Shown here one piece after another: positions 28,713 to 37,637 of a DNA stretch of 64,000 nt. The notes below the pieces were generated by a model that worked only from the letters and a program-made list of their open reading frames with translations, did no database searches and was not told where the DNA came from. The DNA is from Tritrichomonas musculus (lineage: Eukaryota > Parabasalia > Tritrichomonadida > Tritrichomonadidae): the NCBI GenBank assembly GCA_039105265.1, contig JAPFFF010000043.1:1236127-1300126 (forward strand), written 5' to 3'. The translations under genes and the position numbers were made by a program. Every line of letters starts with the position of its first letter. The stretch's first letter is position 1.

Positions 28713-30029
28713 TTAAATGTAAAGCATCTTCTTAAATGGTAATAATTGCATTTCAATGACAAATGATTCATTGTTTGGTACCAGAACAGGAATATTATTA
28801 TGACGCCCTGAATTGAATTCTACCCAAAATCTTTGATCTGTTGAGTTTAGCTTGAAGTACTTGATTGGGTAAAAGTCTATTTGACTATTGCCTAAATAAT
28901 ATTTATTTGACTGCTCAGCTAATGAAGAGTATATTGAACACGAATGTCTATCCCAAACATTTTTAAACTTTATTTCCCTCATCCATTTCCCTTCATATCT
29001 AATAATATTCCCATCTTTATCCTTGACAGGTTTTTCAGGATCCATATAATCCCATGGGTTATTATTAAAATCTTCATAACCTATATTGAATACATCATTA
29101 AAATCATATCGTCTATATGGTGAAAGATCATCTTTTGGTCTTACTCTAAAACTTATTGATAGGTCAACATAATAGTTTTTATATTTACTGCCTTGAAGTA
29201 TCTCTCCATTAGTTGGTGAATAGAATATTTCTGTAAAATGATTCTCCGAATAATTATAATAACCATCTGTTTGTACATCTCTTTGTCTTAGTCCTTCTTT
29301 TTCTTCAATAAATGTAGGTTTCTGTTCACTTAACTTGATTTCTTCTCTTATTTTTTCCATTTCTTTTTGAACATTGCGTCTGAGGTTTATATTCATTTTA
29401 TCTTCTTCATTCTTTTTATCTAATTCTTCTTGTAGCTTAGCTTTCACTTTTTCATCTTTCTCATTAAATATTTGATTTGTGAGGTCTTCTATTACTTTTT
29501 GCAAATCTTGATATTCAGTAACTAAATTAGAATATTTTGTGCTTAATTTTAGTTCTTGGTTATCTAAATTAAAATTGTGTTCTTTATTGATTATATCCGC
29601 ACCAATATTAAACTCTGCAAATTTTGCCTCAATAGCAGCTCTCATATCATTCCATATTTCTCGTAAATCATTTTCTCTATTTAGCCAAGAATTTATATTT
29701 ATGAATACCTCACTCTTTTGTTCATCTTCAAGATGGTAAAATAATTGTTCATATGAAAATTGGGGATTATCATGTTTAAGTTTATCAAATTCGTTTCGTC
29801 TATATTTTCTAACTCCAAGCGTGAATTCTATTTTTCTACTTCTAGCCAACATAAAAATTCTTCTCACGCCTACAATTGATTCCCCTCTATTTGAAGTACA
29901 CCATTCTTGAGGAAAATTAAAGTAATATCGATTTGGTTTACTTATATCTCGTTCCCCATCTTCTAAAAAATATACATATTCAATTGGTATAGGTGTTGGT
30001 TCTTCAGCCGGATTAAGTGTTGGATACAT
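28713..30029 (-). CDS. Unknown virion-like protein with central coiled coil (438 aa)
   Basis: Residues 1-110 and about 255-438 look beta-rich. Residues about 150-250 form a strongly charged coiled coil (for example NEKDEKVKAKLQEELDKKNE). The ordered ends share a style with capsid-type proteins (QEWCTSNRGESIVGVRRI; final strand SFVIEMQLLPF). I cannot assign a family. It could be a minor capsid or vertex protein with a coiled-coil insert, and is an alternative candidate for the penton. It is the first gene of the leftward cluster, with the leader ttttatttttataaaATG; the 199-bp tandem repeats lie just upstream. Confidence 0.65.
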   Translation of the reverse strand: MYPTLNPAEEPTPIPIEYVYFLEDGERDISKPNRYYFNFPQEWCTSNRGESIVGVRRIFMLARSRKIEFTLGVRKYRRNEFDKLKHDNPQFSYEQLFYHLEDEQKSEVFININSWLNRENDLREIWNDMRAAIEAKFAEFNIGADIINKEHNFNLDNQELKLSTKYSNLVTEYQDLQKVIEDLTNQIFNEKDEKVKAKLQEELDKKNEEDKMNINLRRNVQKEMEKIREEIKLSEQKPTFIEEKEGLRQRDVQTDGYYNYSENHFTEIFYSPTNGEILQGSKYKNYYVDLSISFRVRPKDDLSPYRRYDFNDVFNIGYEDFNNNPWDYMDPEKPVKDKDGNIIRYEGKWMREIKFKNVWDRHSCSIYSSLAEQSNKYYLGNSQIDFYPIKYFKLNSTDQRFWVEFNSGRHNNIPVLVPNNESFVIEMQLLPFKKMLYI

Positions 30030-30053
30030 TTTATAAAAATAAAATATTTTTGG

Positions 30054-30521
30054 TATGGGGTAATGTATTTTTCTTTATTTTTTTATTTTTTAATTTTTTT
30101 GGTATGGGGTAATGTATTTTTCCTTATTTTTTTATTTTTAAGATTTTTGAAACTTTTTGAGAAGGGGGGTAAGTAATTTTTATATTTTCTTTTTGCATTT
30201 GAGTTATTTTTCTTATTTTTTGCTTGTTGGGAAATTTTGAGAAGGGGGGTAAGTAATTTTTTCTTTATTTTTTTATTTTTCTTATTTTTTATATTTTTGT
30301 GTATGGGGTAATGTATTTTTCCTTATTTTTTTATTTTTTAATTTTTGAAACTTTTTGAGAAGGGGGGTAAGTAATTTTTATATTTTCTTTTTGCATTTGA
30401 GTTATTTTTCTTATTTTTTGCTTGTTGGGAAATTTTGAGAAGGGGGGTAAGTAATTTTTTCTTTATTTTTTTTATTTTTCTTATTTTTTATATTTTTGTG
30501 TATGGGGTAATGTATTTTTTT
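30054..30521. repeat. 199-bp tandem repeat, two full copies plus partials
   Basis: The landmark tatggggtaatgtattttt recurs at 30054, 30103, 30302 and 30501. 30103-30301 and 30302-30500 are two near-identical 199-bp units, with partial units on either side. Each full unit contains gaaggggggtaagtaattt twice, so G6 runs recur in an otherwise T-rich strand. Confidence 0.85.
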
Positions 30522-30654
30522 ATTAAGATTTTAAAAATTTTAAAAAATTATAAAAAATTATAAAAATTTGGAAATTTTTTAAAGGGTCATTAATTTTTGG
30601 GAATTTTGTAAAAAAATGTCACTTTTTTATTGATGTTGGATTTTGGCACGTAAA

Positions 30655-30985
30655 CCTCAGAAAAAGTTTTCAATTCAAAAAGTTTATTTATCAAAAAGTT
30701 TTCATCAGAAAAAGTGGGATCGGTCCTCTCAAAAAGTGGGAACGAATCTCTCAAAAAGTTGTGATCGGTCCTCAGAAAAAGTGGGAACGAATCTCTCAAA
30801 AAGTTATGATCGGTCCTCAGAAAAAGTGTAATCGTACGCAGCGTTCCTATTCAAAAATATCCCAACCATACAGATTTACCCATTCAAAAAGTGAGAACGT
30901 ACGCAATATAATCATTCAAAATAACCTCAACCACACAGATTTATCCTTTCAAAAAATTTACAACCATACAAATTTATTCATTCAA
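30655..30985 (+). repeat. Cluster of TCA(A/G)AAA(AA)GT motifs
   Basis: About ten copies of tcaaaaagt or tcagaaaaagt within 330 bp, several embedded in a larger unit (gaacgaatctctcaaaaagt, then gatcggtcctcagaaaaagt). Further degenerate ones (ttcaaaaaat) continue to 30985. Similar motifs are scattered elsewhere, for example at about 53061 and 62674. Confidence 0.7.
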
Positions 30986-31020
30986 AAAATCGGTCATTAT
31001 ATATAAATAATTTATTCAAA

Positions 31021-31289
31021 ATATTTGAGAGAAAAAATATACTTCTGGCACAAAAATAATTGAGAGAAAATAATTTTCTTTTATCGTATAAATATTTGAT
31101 AGAAAAAAATTCTTCTGCCATAAAAATAATTGAGAGAAAATAATTTTCTTTTTTCGTATAAATATTTGAAAGAAAAAAAATATACTTCTGGCATAAAAAT
31201 AATTGAGAGAAAATAATTTTCTTTTAAAATAAAAATATTTGAGAGAAAAAAAAATACTTCTGGCATAAAAATAATTGAGAGAAAATATT
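31021..31289. repeat. Tandem repeat of about 60-65 bp, about four copies
   Basis: Each unit contains ataaaaataattgagagaaa, then taattttctttt, then aaatatttgagagaaaaaaa and acttctggca, with small changes between units. It abuts the inner end of the right terminal repeat within 65 bp. Confidence 0.8.
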
Positions 31290-31353
31290 AAATCGATCAT
31301 AACTCAATTTCTACTCAATATTTCGGGGTCGTGCCAATACAAGAAATAACGTA

Positions 31354-31576
31354 TTTTCGGGTGTAGAATTCAAAAAACACCATTAGAAAGCTCAAAAACT
31401 ACTCCATACCTTGGAAATGACATTGGGGAATAGTGAAAGTAGAGAGTGTGTACTTACGATAGGTTTTCAGAGGGTATTTGGCCGGATAGCGAGGCCCAAG
31501 CGAAGGTGTACCTGAGCTTGGTGGCGAGCAGTGTAGGCGGTGGCGAAGTATGAGACACCGCCTATACTATACTACT
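31354..31576 (-). repeat. Maverick right terminal inverted repeat
   Basis: Reverse complement of 5767-5989 over all 223 bp; I found no difference. It ends at ...CTATACTATACTACT, followed directly by the duplicated GTTAC. Confidence 0.95.
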
Positions 31577-31581
31577 GTTAC
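31577..31581. repeat. Target-site duplication, right (GTTAC)
   Basis: Second copy of GTTAC. The next base is A, and so is the first base of the left repeat, so a 6-bp duplication GTTACA with slightly uneven repeat ends cannot be told apart from the 5-bp reading. Confidence 0.93.
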
Positions 31582-32905
31582 ACCCCCTATCATTTTTTGT
31601 AAAATTATATCTGTCAAAAAAAAAAAAAAATAATTGTTTTTTGATCTTTTAGGACAAATATCATCATTTTTGACCTAAACTTTTTCATAATTTGGAAGTA
31701 TTGAAAGATGTATTCTATGAGTTTATTCAATATTGACAAGTTTACAGCATTTTTGGGACGGATGCCCTTAAATGAATGAAATATCTAATTCAAGTAAAAT
31801 TGTAAAATACAAATATACTAGATTAAATCAAATAAATTTATATTTTAAATATAAATATATAGGGGATTCAACCGTAAAAAAGTGACACATTTTTAAAACT
31901 TCAATATTTTTTAATAAAAATATTATCATTTTGTAGATAATTTGCTAAATAATCAAGTATTAATTTTTGGAAAAAAATTGTCTATCATGTCATGAAAGGG
32001 AATGGATTTTTTAATTGAATGCTTTTCTTATATTTTTCATTTCACATTTCAAATTCAATTAATATTTAAATAATAGAGTTTATCCAAATTCCAATTATTT
32101 TAAACTAGATAAAAAAGGCAGATGCAATCATATCATCTTGTTCTAGTATTTTTTTTATTTATTTCTACGAATTGACAGTTATTTTTTTTTATCTTCAGAT
32201 ATCATATTTCACTTCTAAAAAACATCAATGCCAATGCTTTTATTAATACATTAATATTGTAAAGCCAACTTTTTAGATTATTATTTTTAGTTGAAATAAT
32301 AAAGATTAGAATTAAAATATTTTTACATTAAAAATGATATTATTATCACCATAAAATATCAGTTATGAATCATGAAAAGATGTGTGATATTTCTTTATAG
32401 ATTTTTAAAATTGATGTTTGATATGATTTGAATCTTTTTCAAAATTCATTAATTTCAAGTATTTAATCATTGAATTATATGTTTTTGTTTATGAATTAAA
32501 TAATTATTCTATTGTATTTAACATGAATTGTCTTTTTTTGGTTCATAAATTATGAATTTTTCATATAACATTTCATGTCAACTTTCTATTATTCTCTTTC
32601 ATGACCCTATAGATATTTTTTTATTATAAGATATATTTTAGAATTAATAAATAATGGAGATATTATTTTAATAGTAAAATAAACAAAATAATTAATTTTT
32701 AATTTTTATTCAATTTTTTGACACTTTACAAACGGTTGAATCTATATAAATATAAATATTCTTAATTTGAAATAATATATCTAATTTGAAAATTGAATTT
32801 TATTTAGAATATACTTTTTTAATGAATTATATAAATAAATGAAAAACTAGAAATAAAGAAGCAAGTTTTTGAAAAGTCTTTGATTTAATTGTTGTTTATG
32901 TGATA
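31582..32905. other. Gene-free part of MULE copy A containing a MITE-like unit
   Basis: No gene seen. From 31865 to 32742 the DNA is bounded by inverted GATTCAACCGT ends. The rest is AT-rich spacer leading to the 3' end of the transposase. Mirrored at 42806-44129. Confidence 0.6.
31865..32742. mobile_element. MITE-like unit with GATTCAACCGT inverted ends, copy A
   Basis: The left end reads gattcaaccgtaaaaaagtg. The right end is the reverse complement of gattcaaccgtttgtaaagt, so about 16 of the outer 20 bp agree. The 878-bp interior has no gene. The flanks are rich in TATATA, so a TA or similar duplication cannot be read with confidence. The same unit is at 42969-43846 in copy B. Confidence 0.45.
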
Positions 32906-35900
32906 TTAATGTTTATGAGTTGAAGTTATATTACCAAATTGATCAATTCTGTTTCTTTGTTGTTTTAACGATGTCACTCCTATTGGAATGTCATTATTCA
33001 TTTGTACAATTCCATCAAAATTAGGATAAATAATATGATGTTGGAAAATTGATTTGTAATATGATACGAAATATCTGGGATGTATCCATTTACTCCAGTC
33101 GATTTTGAATTGACAAGCCACGGCGAGTAAATGGATACATACCATACCTGTATCATGATAGAATTTGCATAAGCAAATTGGAGCTTCATCAGGACAAATT
33201 ATAACTGTGCATTTTTCAGTAGCATCTTTAAATACTTCATATTTAAATTGTGAAACTGGCGTTTGAAAAACTGTTAAATGCTGAGCAATTGCAAGAGCAT
33301 AGCTTAAATAACTTTGAGCACTATTAGTAAGTGTTCCACTTTGTGAACATATATCTTGAAGAGTTGTAAATCCAATATCATATATCTGCTGGAAAATTTC
33401 CAGAGGTTCCTTATTTTTGAGGTCTAGTCTTTTGATTTTTGCGTTCAAAGATTCAACTGCAGATGATGATAAGCTTTGATCTCCTTTAGCATCTGTTTCA
33501 AAACGGCTTATTTTACTCCATTTATTGCCTGTATCTAAATATTTTTTTAATTCATTGTTTGATTGATTGATAGCATTTTTTTTTGAATTATATTCTTGTG
33601 GAGATTGAGACTTTACAAGTGACAAAAATTCTTCTTTACTCGGACAATGCTGACTTATATGCCATGCACAGAGTAAATTGTTAATTCCAACCTTTTCTAT
33701 GCTACCAATTAATGCTCGAGAATCATCAGTATGACAGGTTTCAATTCGATGCAAATGACCTCTCAACAAACTCAAAAACAAATCTGTATAATCTCCTTTT
33801 TCTGAGGGAGCCCATGCTACGGCCAGAGGAAGAATACTTCTGTCTCCGGTCATTGTTACCAAAGTATACAAGTGCCCTTTTGAAATGCCATTTTGAAATC
33901 TGGTATCAGTTTGTACGACGGGGAAGAAAATTGATGCATAAATAAATTGGAGAGCATAGTTGGGCACAATACCAACAAAATCTATCAATCCTTCATTGTT
34001 TTTATGTATATATCCATTACCTCCTGCTTGCCTAATTATTTGAATAAGACTGGTCAATTTGCCCCAGGATGCTAATCTGTCTTCTCTGGTCAAATTAAAA
34101 ACAATATTATAATTCCTCCTAATTCTTAGATTATTAATTGTGTTTGGTAATAAGTTAAACTTTGAATTTATTTTAGCCATATACTTTGCATCTAATTGTG
34201 AACTTTTACCGTTTTCAAATATAACTTTTTGAAGTGATTCAGTTGAAACAATGACTGGCTTCGGGCATGTATGGTAAGTCTGATTTTCTAAATGAAAACC
34301 ATCTTCAGATCGTATAAAATTAGCTGTATAAAAGCATCCTTGTGATTTGCATTTAAATCCAAGTCTGCTTGGATCTTTTGTTTCAATTTTCATAAGTCTA
34401 TAACCTTTATTTGCTTTGGCTAAAATTGTTTGAACAATAAATTCATTTTGAAAAGGTTCATGTGATTCAAGATTTGCAATTGTTATTGTATCATTTATAT
34501 CATTTACATCAGATGATGATTCTGTTACTTCATTATTTGTTCCTACAAATTTTCCTTCAATATCAAATCTGCTCCAGCATTCACTCATTTCATTTTCTAT
34601 GGCGCTATCGTGCAGAGAATTAATATCTTCTTGGCTCAATGAATTTCTCGTTGGCATTGTAATCATAAAAGTCTTATGTGTCGATGGTTCTAGTATTGGA
34701 TTTTCCAGTTGCCGCATCCTTATATTATTATCCTTTTTCTTTCTGGCTTTTGCTTTTGCATTATCTCCTTTATCAAGATATTGTTTGCCTTTTGGTCTTC
34801 CACGTTTCTTTTTTATACTAAAATCATCAAATATTTCATCACACATTGAAAAATCAAATATTTTATAACTTCCAATATTATCTTCAGATATAAAAGCGAA
34901 ATTATTATATTTAAATATCTGATGCAAAGTATTTTGATCAATCACTTTTTTTTTATTGAAATAATTCTTTTCAATGTAACTTGCAAGTTCATTATGATGA
35001 CATTTGACTGATTCTATAAAAGATTGTTTAAATGTTTTGTCATCAGGTTTGATACGTTTTTCTTCAAGAAGGTGAATTATTTCAAAGTTATTACCATGTA
35101 TGGCAAAAAGCCAAGATTCTGGAGTTATTTTGGCTCCATTTTTTTGTAAAAATTTGAAAATTTTAAATGATCCGAAAAATGCTGCATAATTTATGAAACT
35201 CAATTTACTTACAATTGAATTTTTGATTAAAAATAAATTAGTTTCATATATAGATAAATTGATTATTTCGTCAAATGAGATTTGATTTGTTTGAATATAT
35301 GATTGAAATTCAGTAATCATATCACATTGGATTAATTTACAAATATAACTATCATTCTCACCTATTTTTCTGTTTTCATAAAAATTGTCAGGCAATTCTG
35401 TGTTAATCTCATTAATCCAATTATTATTTGCATTATTTGGAGGAAACCAATCATTTTTGATAAATGGCTGTAATTCAGGCGAGAAAAATTGTGGATATTT
35501 AGTTATGATAAATTTTTCCTTTATCAGTTGTTTGCAAACATAGTCATCAAATATTAATATTTGACTTTCGATTAAAAATAGTAGAATTCTTTTGTTGCTT
35601 TTGAAAATATCAAATATTTCTGAATTCGAGAAGTTCTGAACGATTTCGGCTTTTATATCTAATATAATTTTTTCAATTTTCGGGAAAAAATTGACATATC
35701 GATGATGATTGTTCGATATTCTGGTGATTAATGTTAACATTAATTTAAATTCTTGTATATTTTCATAGATTTTTTCATTTACAATGATATCTGTAATGAG
35801 CTGATAACTTTCTTCAATATCTTCCTCTGTATCAATAAAACTTAAAAGGTAATTTTGAACCTTTTTCATTCTATCAAGGATAATTTCATCATAGACTGCA

Positions 35901-35923
35901 TTTACGGAATTTGTATCATCCAT
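32906..35923 (-). CDS. MULE transposase with DUF3447/ankyrin head, copy A
   Basis: The 1005-aa transposase is identical in translation to the one at 39788-42805. In order: an N-terminal trichomonad-type DUF3447/ankyrin-like region (about 215-330; INYAAFFGSFKIFKFLQKNG, WLFAIHGNNFEIIHLLEE); an AT-hook-like KKRGRPKGKQ (about 372); a WRKY/FLYWCH-like zinc finger (CKSQGC ... HTC, about 520-550); the MULE catalytic domain with Asp in QTDTRF (about 670), Asp in CHTDDS (about 730), WHISQHC (about 755) and Glu in AVESLNAKIK (about 825); and a SWIM zinc finger CLCKF...VCIH (about 916-930). All expected catalytic positions are present, so it may be active. The combination of DUF3447 head and MULE is host-flavoured. 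Confidence 0.93.
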   Translation of the reverse strand: MDDTNSVNAVYDEIILDRMKKVQNYLLSFIDTEEDIEESYQLITDIIVNEKIYENIQEFKLMLTLITRISNNHHRYVNFFPKIEKIILDIKAEIVQNFSNSEIFDIFKSNKRILLFLIESQILIFDDYVCKQLIKEKFIITKYPQFFSPELQPFIKNDWFPPNNANNNWINEINTELPDNFYENRKIGENDSYICKLIQCDMITEFQSYIQTNQISFDEIINLSIYETNLFLIKNSIVSKLSFINYAAFFGSFKIFKFLQKNGAKITPESWLFAIHGNNFEIIHLLEEKRIKPDDKTFKQSFIESVKCHHNELASYIEKNYFNKKKVIDQNTLHQIFKYNNFAFISEDNIGSYKIFDFSMCDEIFDDFSIKKKRGRPKGKQYLDKGDNAKAKARKKKDNNIRMRQLENPILEPSTHKTFMITMPTRNSLSQEDINSLHDSAIENEMSECWSRFDIEGKFVGTNNEVTESSSDVNDINDTITIANLESHEPFQNEFIVQTILAKANKGYRLMKIETKDPSRLGFKCKSQGCFYTANFIRSEDGFHLENQTYHTCPKPVIVSTESLQKVIFENGKSSQLDAKYMAKINSKFNLLPNTINNLRIRRNYNIVFNLTREDRLASWGKLTSLIQIIRQAGGNGYIHKNNEGLIDFVGIVPNYALQFIYASIFFPVVQTDTRFQNGISKGHLYTLVTMTGDRSILPLAVAWAPSEKGDYTDLFLSLLRGHLHRIETCHTDDSRALIGSIEKVGINNLLCAWHISQHCPSKEEFLSLVKSQSPQEYNSKKNAINQSNNELKKYLDTGNKWSKISRFETDAKGDQSLSSSAVESLNAKIKRLDLKNKEPLEIFQQIYDIGFTTLQDICSQSGTLTNSAQSYLSYALAIAQHLTVFQTPVSQFKYEVFKDATEKCTVIICPDEAPICLCKFYHDTGMVCIHLLAVACQFKIDWSKWIHPRYFVSYYKSIFQHHIIYPNFDGIVQMNNDIPIGVTSLKQQRNRIDQFGNITSTHKH

Positions 35924-36599
35924 AATAAAAAAATGAAATCCGTTGACTTTTTTTTTAGAGTGTTACGTTAGTTTTTTTTCAGATTAGTCGTTTATCTTTT
36001 TTTTTTTTTGGTTTATTCCGTTTAATTTAGAGATAAAGTCGAATTTGATTTTAATTGAAACCTTATTGAAAAAAATAGAATAAATTTTGAAAATGAAATT
36101 GAATTTATAACCATATGTATTCAATATTTTAAAGCTCCTCTTAAATCAATTTTAAAATCTCAATATACATATATTATCAATATCTTTTTTGTTTCTTTGC
36201 TTCATAGTTTTATTTTTCATAAATTACTTTTTATATCATTAAGAAATAATGTTTATTTAAAAAACATAATATAATATATAAAAATAGCATAGATGAATTT
36301 ATATTTCAACTAGTTTATTATTTCAATGAATTAGTTTTTTTTTTTTCAATAGAAAATAAATTTATCTAATAGATTTAATTTAATTTATAGTCAATTTTAA
36401 AGTTATTAAGTCTAATAATGGAATTAATTGAATTTTTAAAAATATAAACCGAAATATGTAAATTTATCAGAAAAAAATATGTGTTTTTTTTTCCATTTTA
36501 TCTTGTTAAATATTTGAAATTATAAGTAAAAATGATCAGATTGAAATAAATAAAATTTAATACTATAATAAATATTTAATTAAAGTCTTCTTTTGATTA
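35924..36599. other. Region upstream of transposase copy A, truncated at 36599
   Basis: AT-rich leader of the transposase gene with T-runs just before the start. It is the mirror of 39111-39787. The homology with copy B stops after aagtcttcttttgatta at 36599; the next base is the outer end of repeat T. Confidence 0.7.
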
Positions 36600-37637
36600 G
36601 GGACTATTTCACCTAAGTACTCAATTTTTCACTTAAGTTATCAAAAATTGAAAAGGTAAAAAAAATAATATCTCCAATTGATAAAGAAAAAATATTTAGT
36701 ATCATTTTTCCTCTCAAAAACATATCATTAAAAAATTCCAAAATGTTAAGCGCTGCAGCATTTATAGAGTAAGAAGCCGAAAAAAATATATATTAATCGG
36801 GGTTCCGTGGAGATTACAATGACGCAATTTTTATCCCAAAATTCCTTTTTCAAATATAATATCTAATTTAATCGCAACAAACTCCACGAGAAAAAAGTTT
36901 GTAAGTACCAGGACATTGTAGACAATTGAGTTTTACGTCGAACTTTGCGATATAAAATGCTAATTCGTATATTTTTAGATCAGCGATTTATATCTAATAA
37001 TTTAATTTTCTTGGTTCATTGTTGAAATAGATAGAAAATCTCCTCGAATAATATTCTTTATCATTTTTTACATATTATACTAGCTTTAAACGTTATAAAA
37101 AACCCTCTGAATATATACGATTATTCTATAATATTCATAAACCAATCAGTAAATTGCTAACAAAAACATATTAAAATATATATATGTGAATCAATATTAG
37201 AAAATATGTAAATCATTTTTTCTTATTTTATTTTTTTGATGTAGAAAAATGAAGATTATGATTAAATCAAAACTTATTATAAACGTATTTGGTATTAAAT
37301 CAAGATATATTACTGTATTTATTTAAAGTATTTTGATTTTTATATTATTTGGAATATATTTGAGTAGTATATAAATTGTTTTTACTAGAAAAATCTATAT
37401 CATATTTTGATATATCAACATTTTAAAATTATTTTTTTTTTTCTATAACTTATTTAAATTTTTCAATAATTATTTGTAATTTTGAGAAAAGTTTATATCA
37501 GTTGATGAATATTTTAAATCAATTTTTTGAGATAATGCCTTTTATCGGCAACTTTTTGTGATGTTTTTATTGAATGAAGATTAAGAATTATTGACATAGA
37601 AAAAGTAGGAAAGTAAAATAATTATATAAAATCAAAA
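36600..37637 (+). repeat. Terminal repeat T, copy 1 (1,038 bp)
   Basis: Begins GGGACTATTTCACCTAAG and ends at ..tataaaatcaaaa. The same 1,038-bp length is found at 49709-50746 and 51875-52912 (inverted). The G-rich start and the length of about 1 kb fit long terminal inverted repeats of MULE elements. Confidence 0.9.

Larger units (their letters stand above)
30030..31353. other. Gene-free right-end region of the Maverick, repeat-rich
   Basis: No gene seen over 1.3 kb. It holds three different repeat fields in order: 199-bp tandem repeats with G-runs (30054-30521), a cluster of TCAAAAAGT/TCAGAAAAAGT motifs (30655-30985) and about four copies of a roughly 60-65-bp A-rich repeat (31021-31289). 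Small open frames here follow the repeat periodicity and are not believable genes. Confidence 0.75.
5767..31576. mobile_element. Maverick/Polinton, looks whole (25.8 kb)
   Basis: A virus-like DNA element with 223-bp terminal inverted repeats that begin AGTAGTATAGTATAGG, a 5-bp target duplication, and the family's core genes: protein-primed DNA polymerase B, RVE-type integrase, FtsK/HerA ATPase and double-jelly-roll major capsid protein. It also holds a penton candidate, two giant fibre-like proteins, three HNH nucleases and one GIY-YIG-like nuclease. All recognised genes read as open. The terminal repeats appear identical and the empty site in copy B matches the flanks exactly, so the insertion looks young and later than the duplication of the MULE arms. 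Lengths of 15-25 kb are usual for this family, so this is at the long end. Confidence 0.97.
1..36599 (-). mobile_element. MULE-type transposon, copy A, split by a Maverick
   Basis: The parts 1-5766 and 31577-36599 are the inverted counterpart of copy B (39111-49895). Positions in the first part pair with copy B so that the two coordinates sum to 49896, and those in the second part so that they sum to about 75711. The copy carries a MULE transposase (32906-35923), the inner 187 bp of terminal repeat T at its left edge and a decayed coding region near 3.4-4.7 kb. Its left end lies outside the window. Its right end is lost where it meets the outer end of another T repeat at 36600; about 345 bp present in copy B is missing. 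Between 5766 and 31577 a Maverick is inserted. The strand given is that of the transposase. Confidence 0.8.

Noticed and set aside
30054-31289. CRISPR-like array
   Set aside because: Repeats are directly tandem with no unique spacers, periods differ (199 and about 60-65 bp) and the host is a eukaryote.
30590-31300. Small open frames in the Maverick's right-end repeats
   Set aside because: Their repetitive residues (FLRTD..., FSLNYFYARS...) follow the DNA repeat period, not protein conservation.
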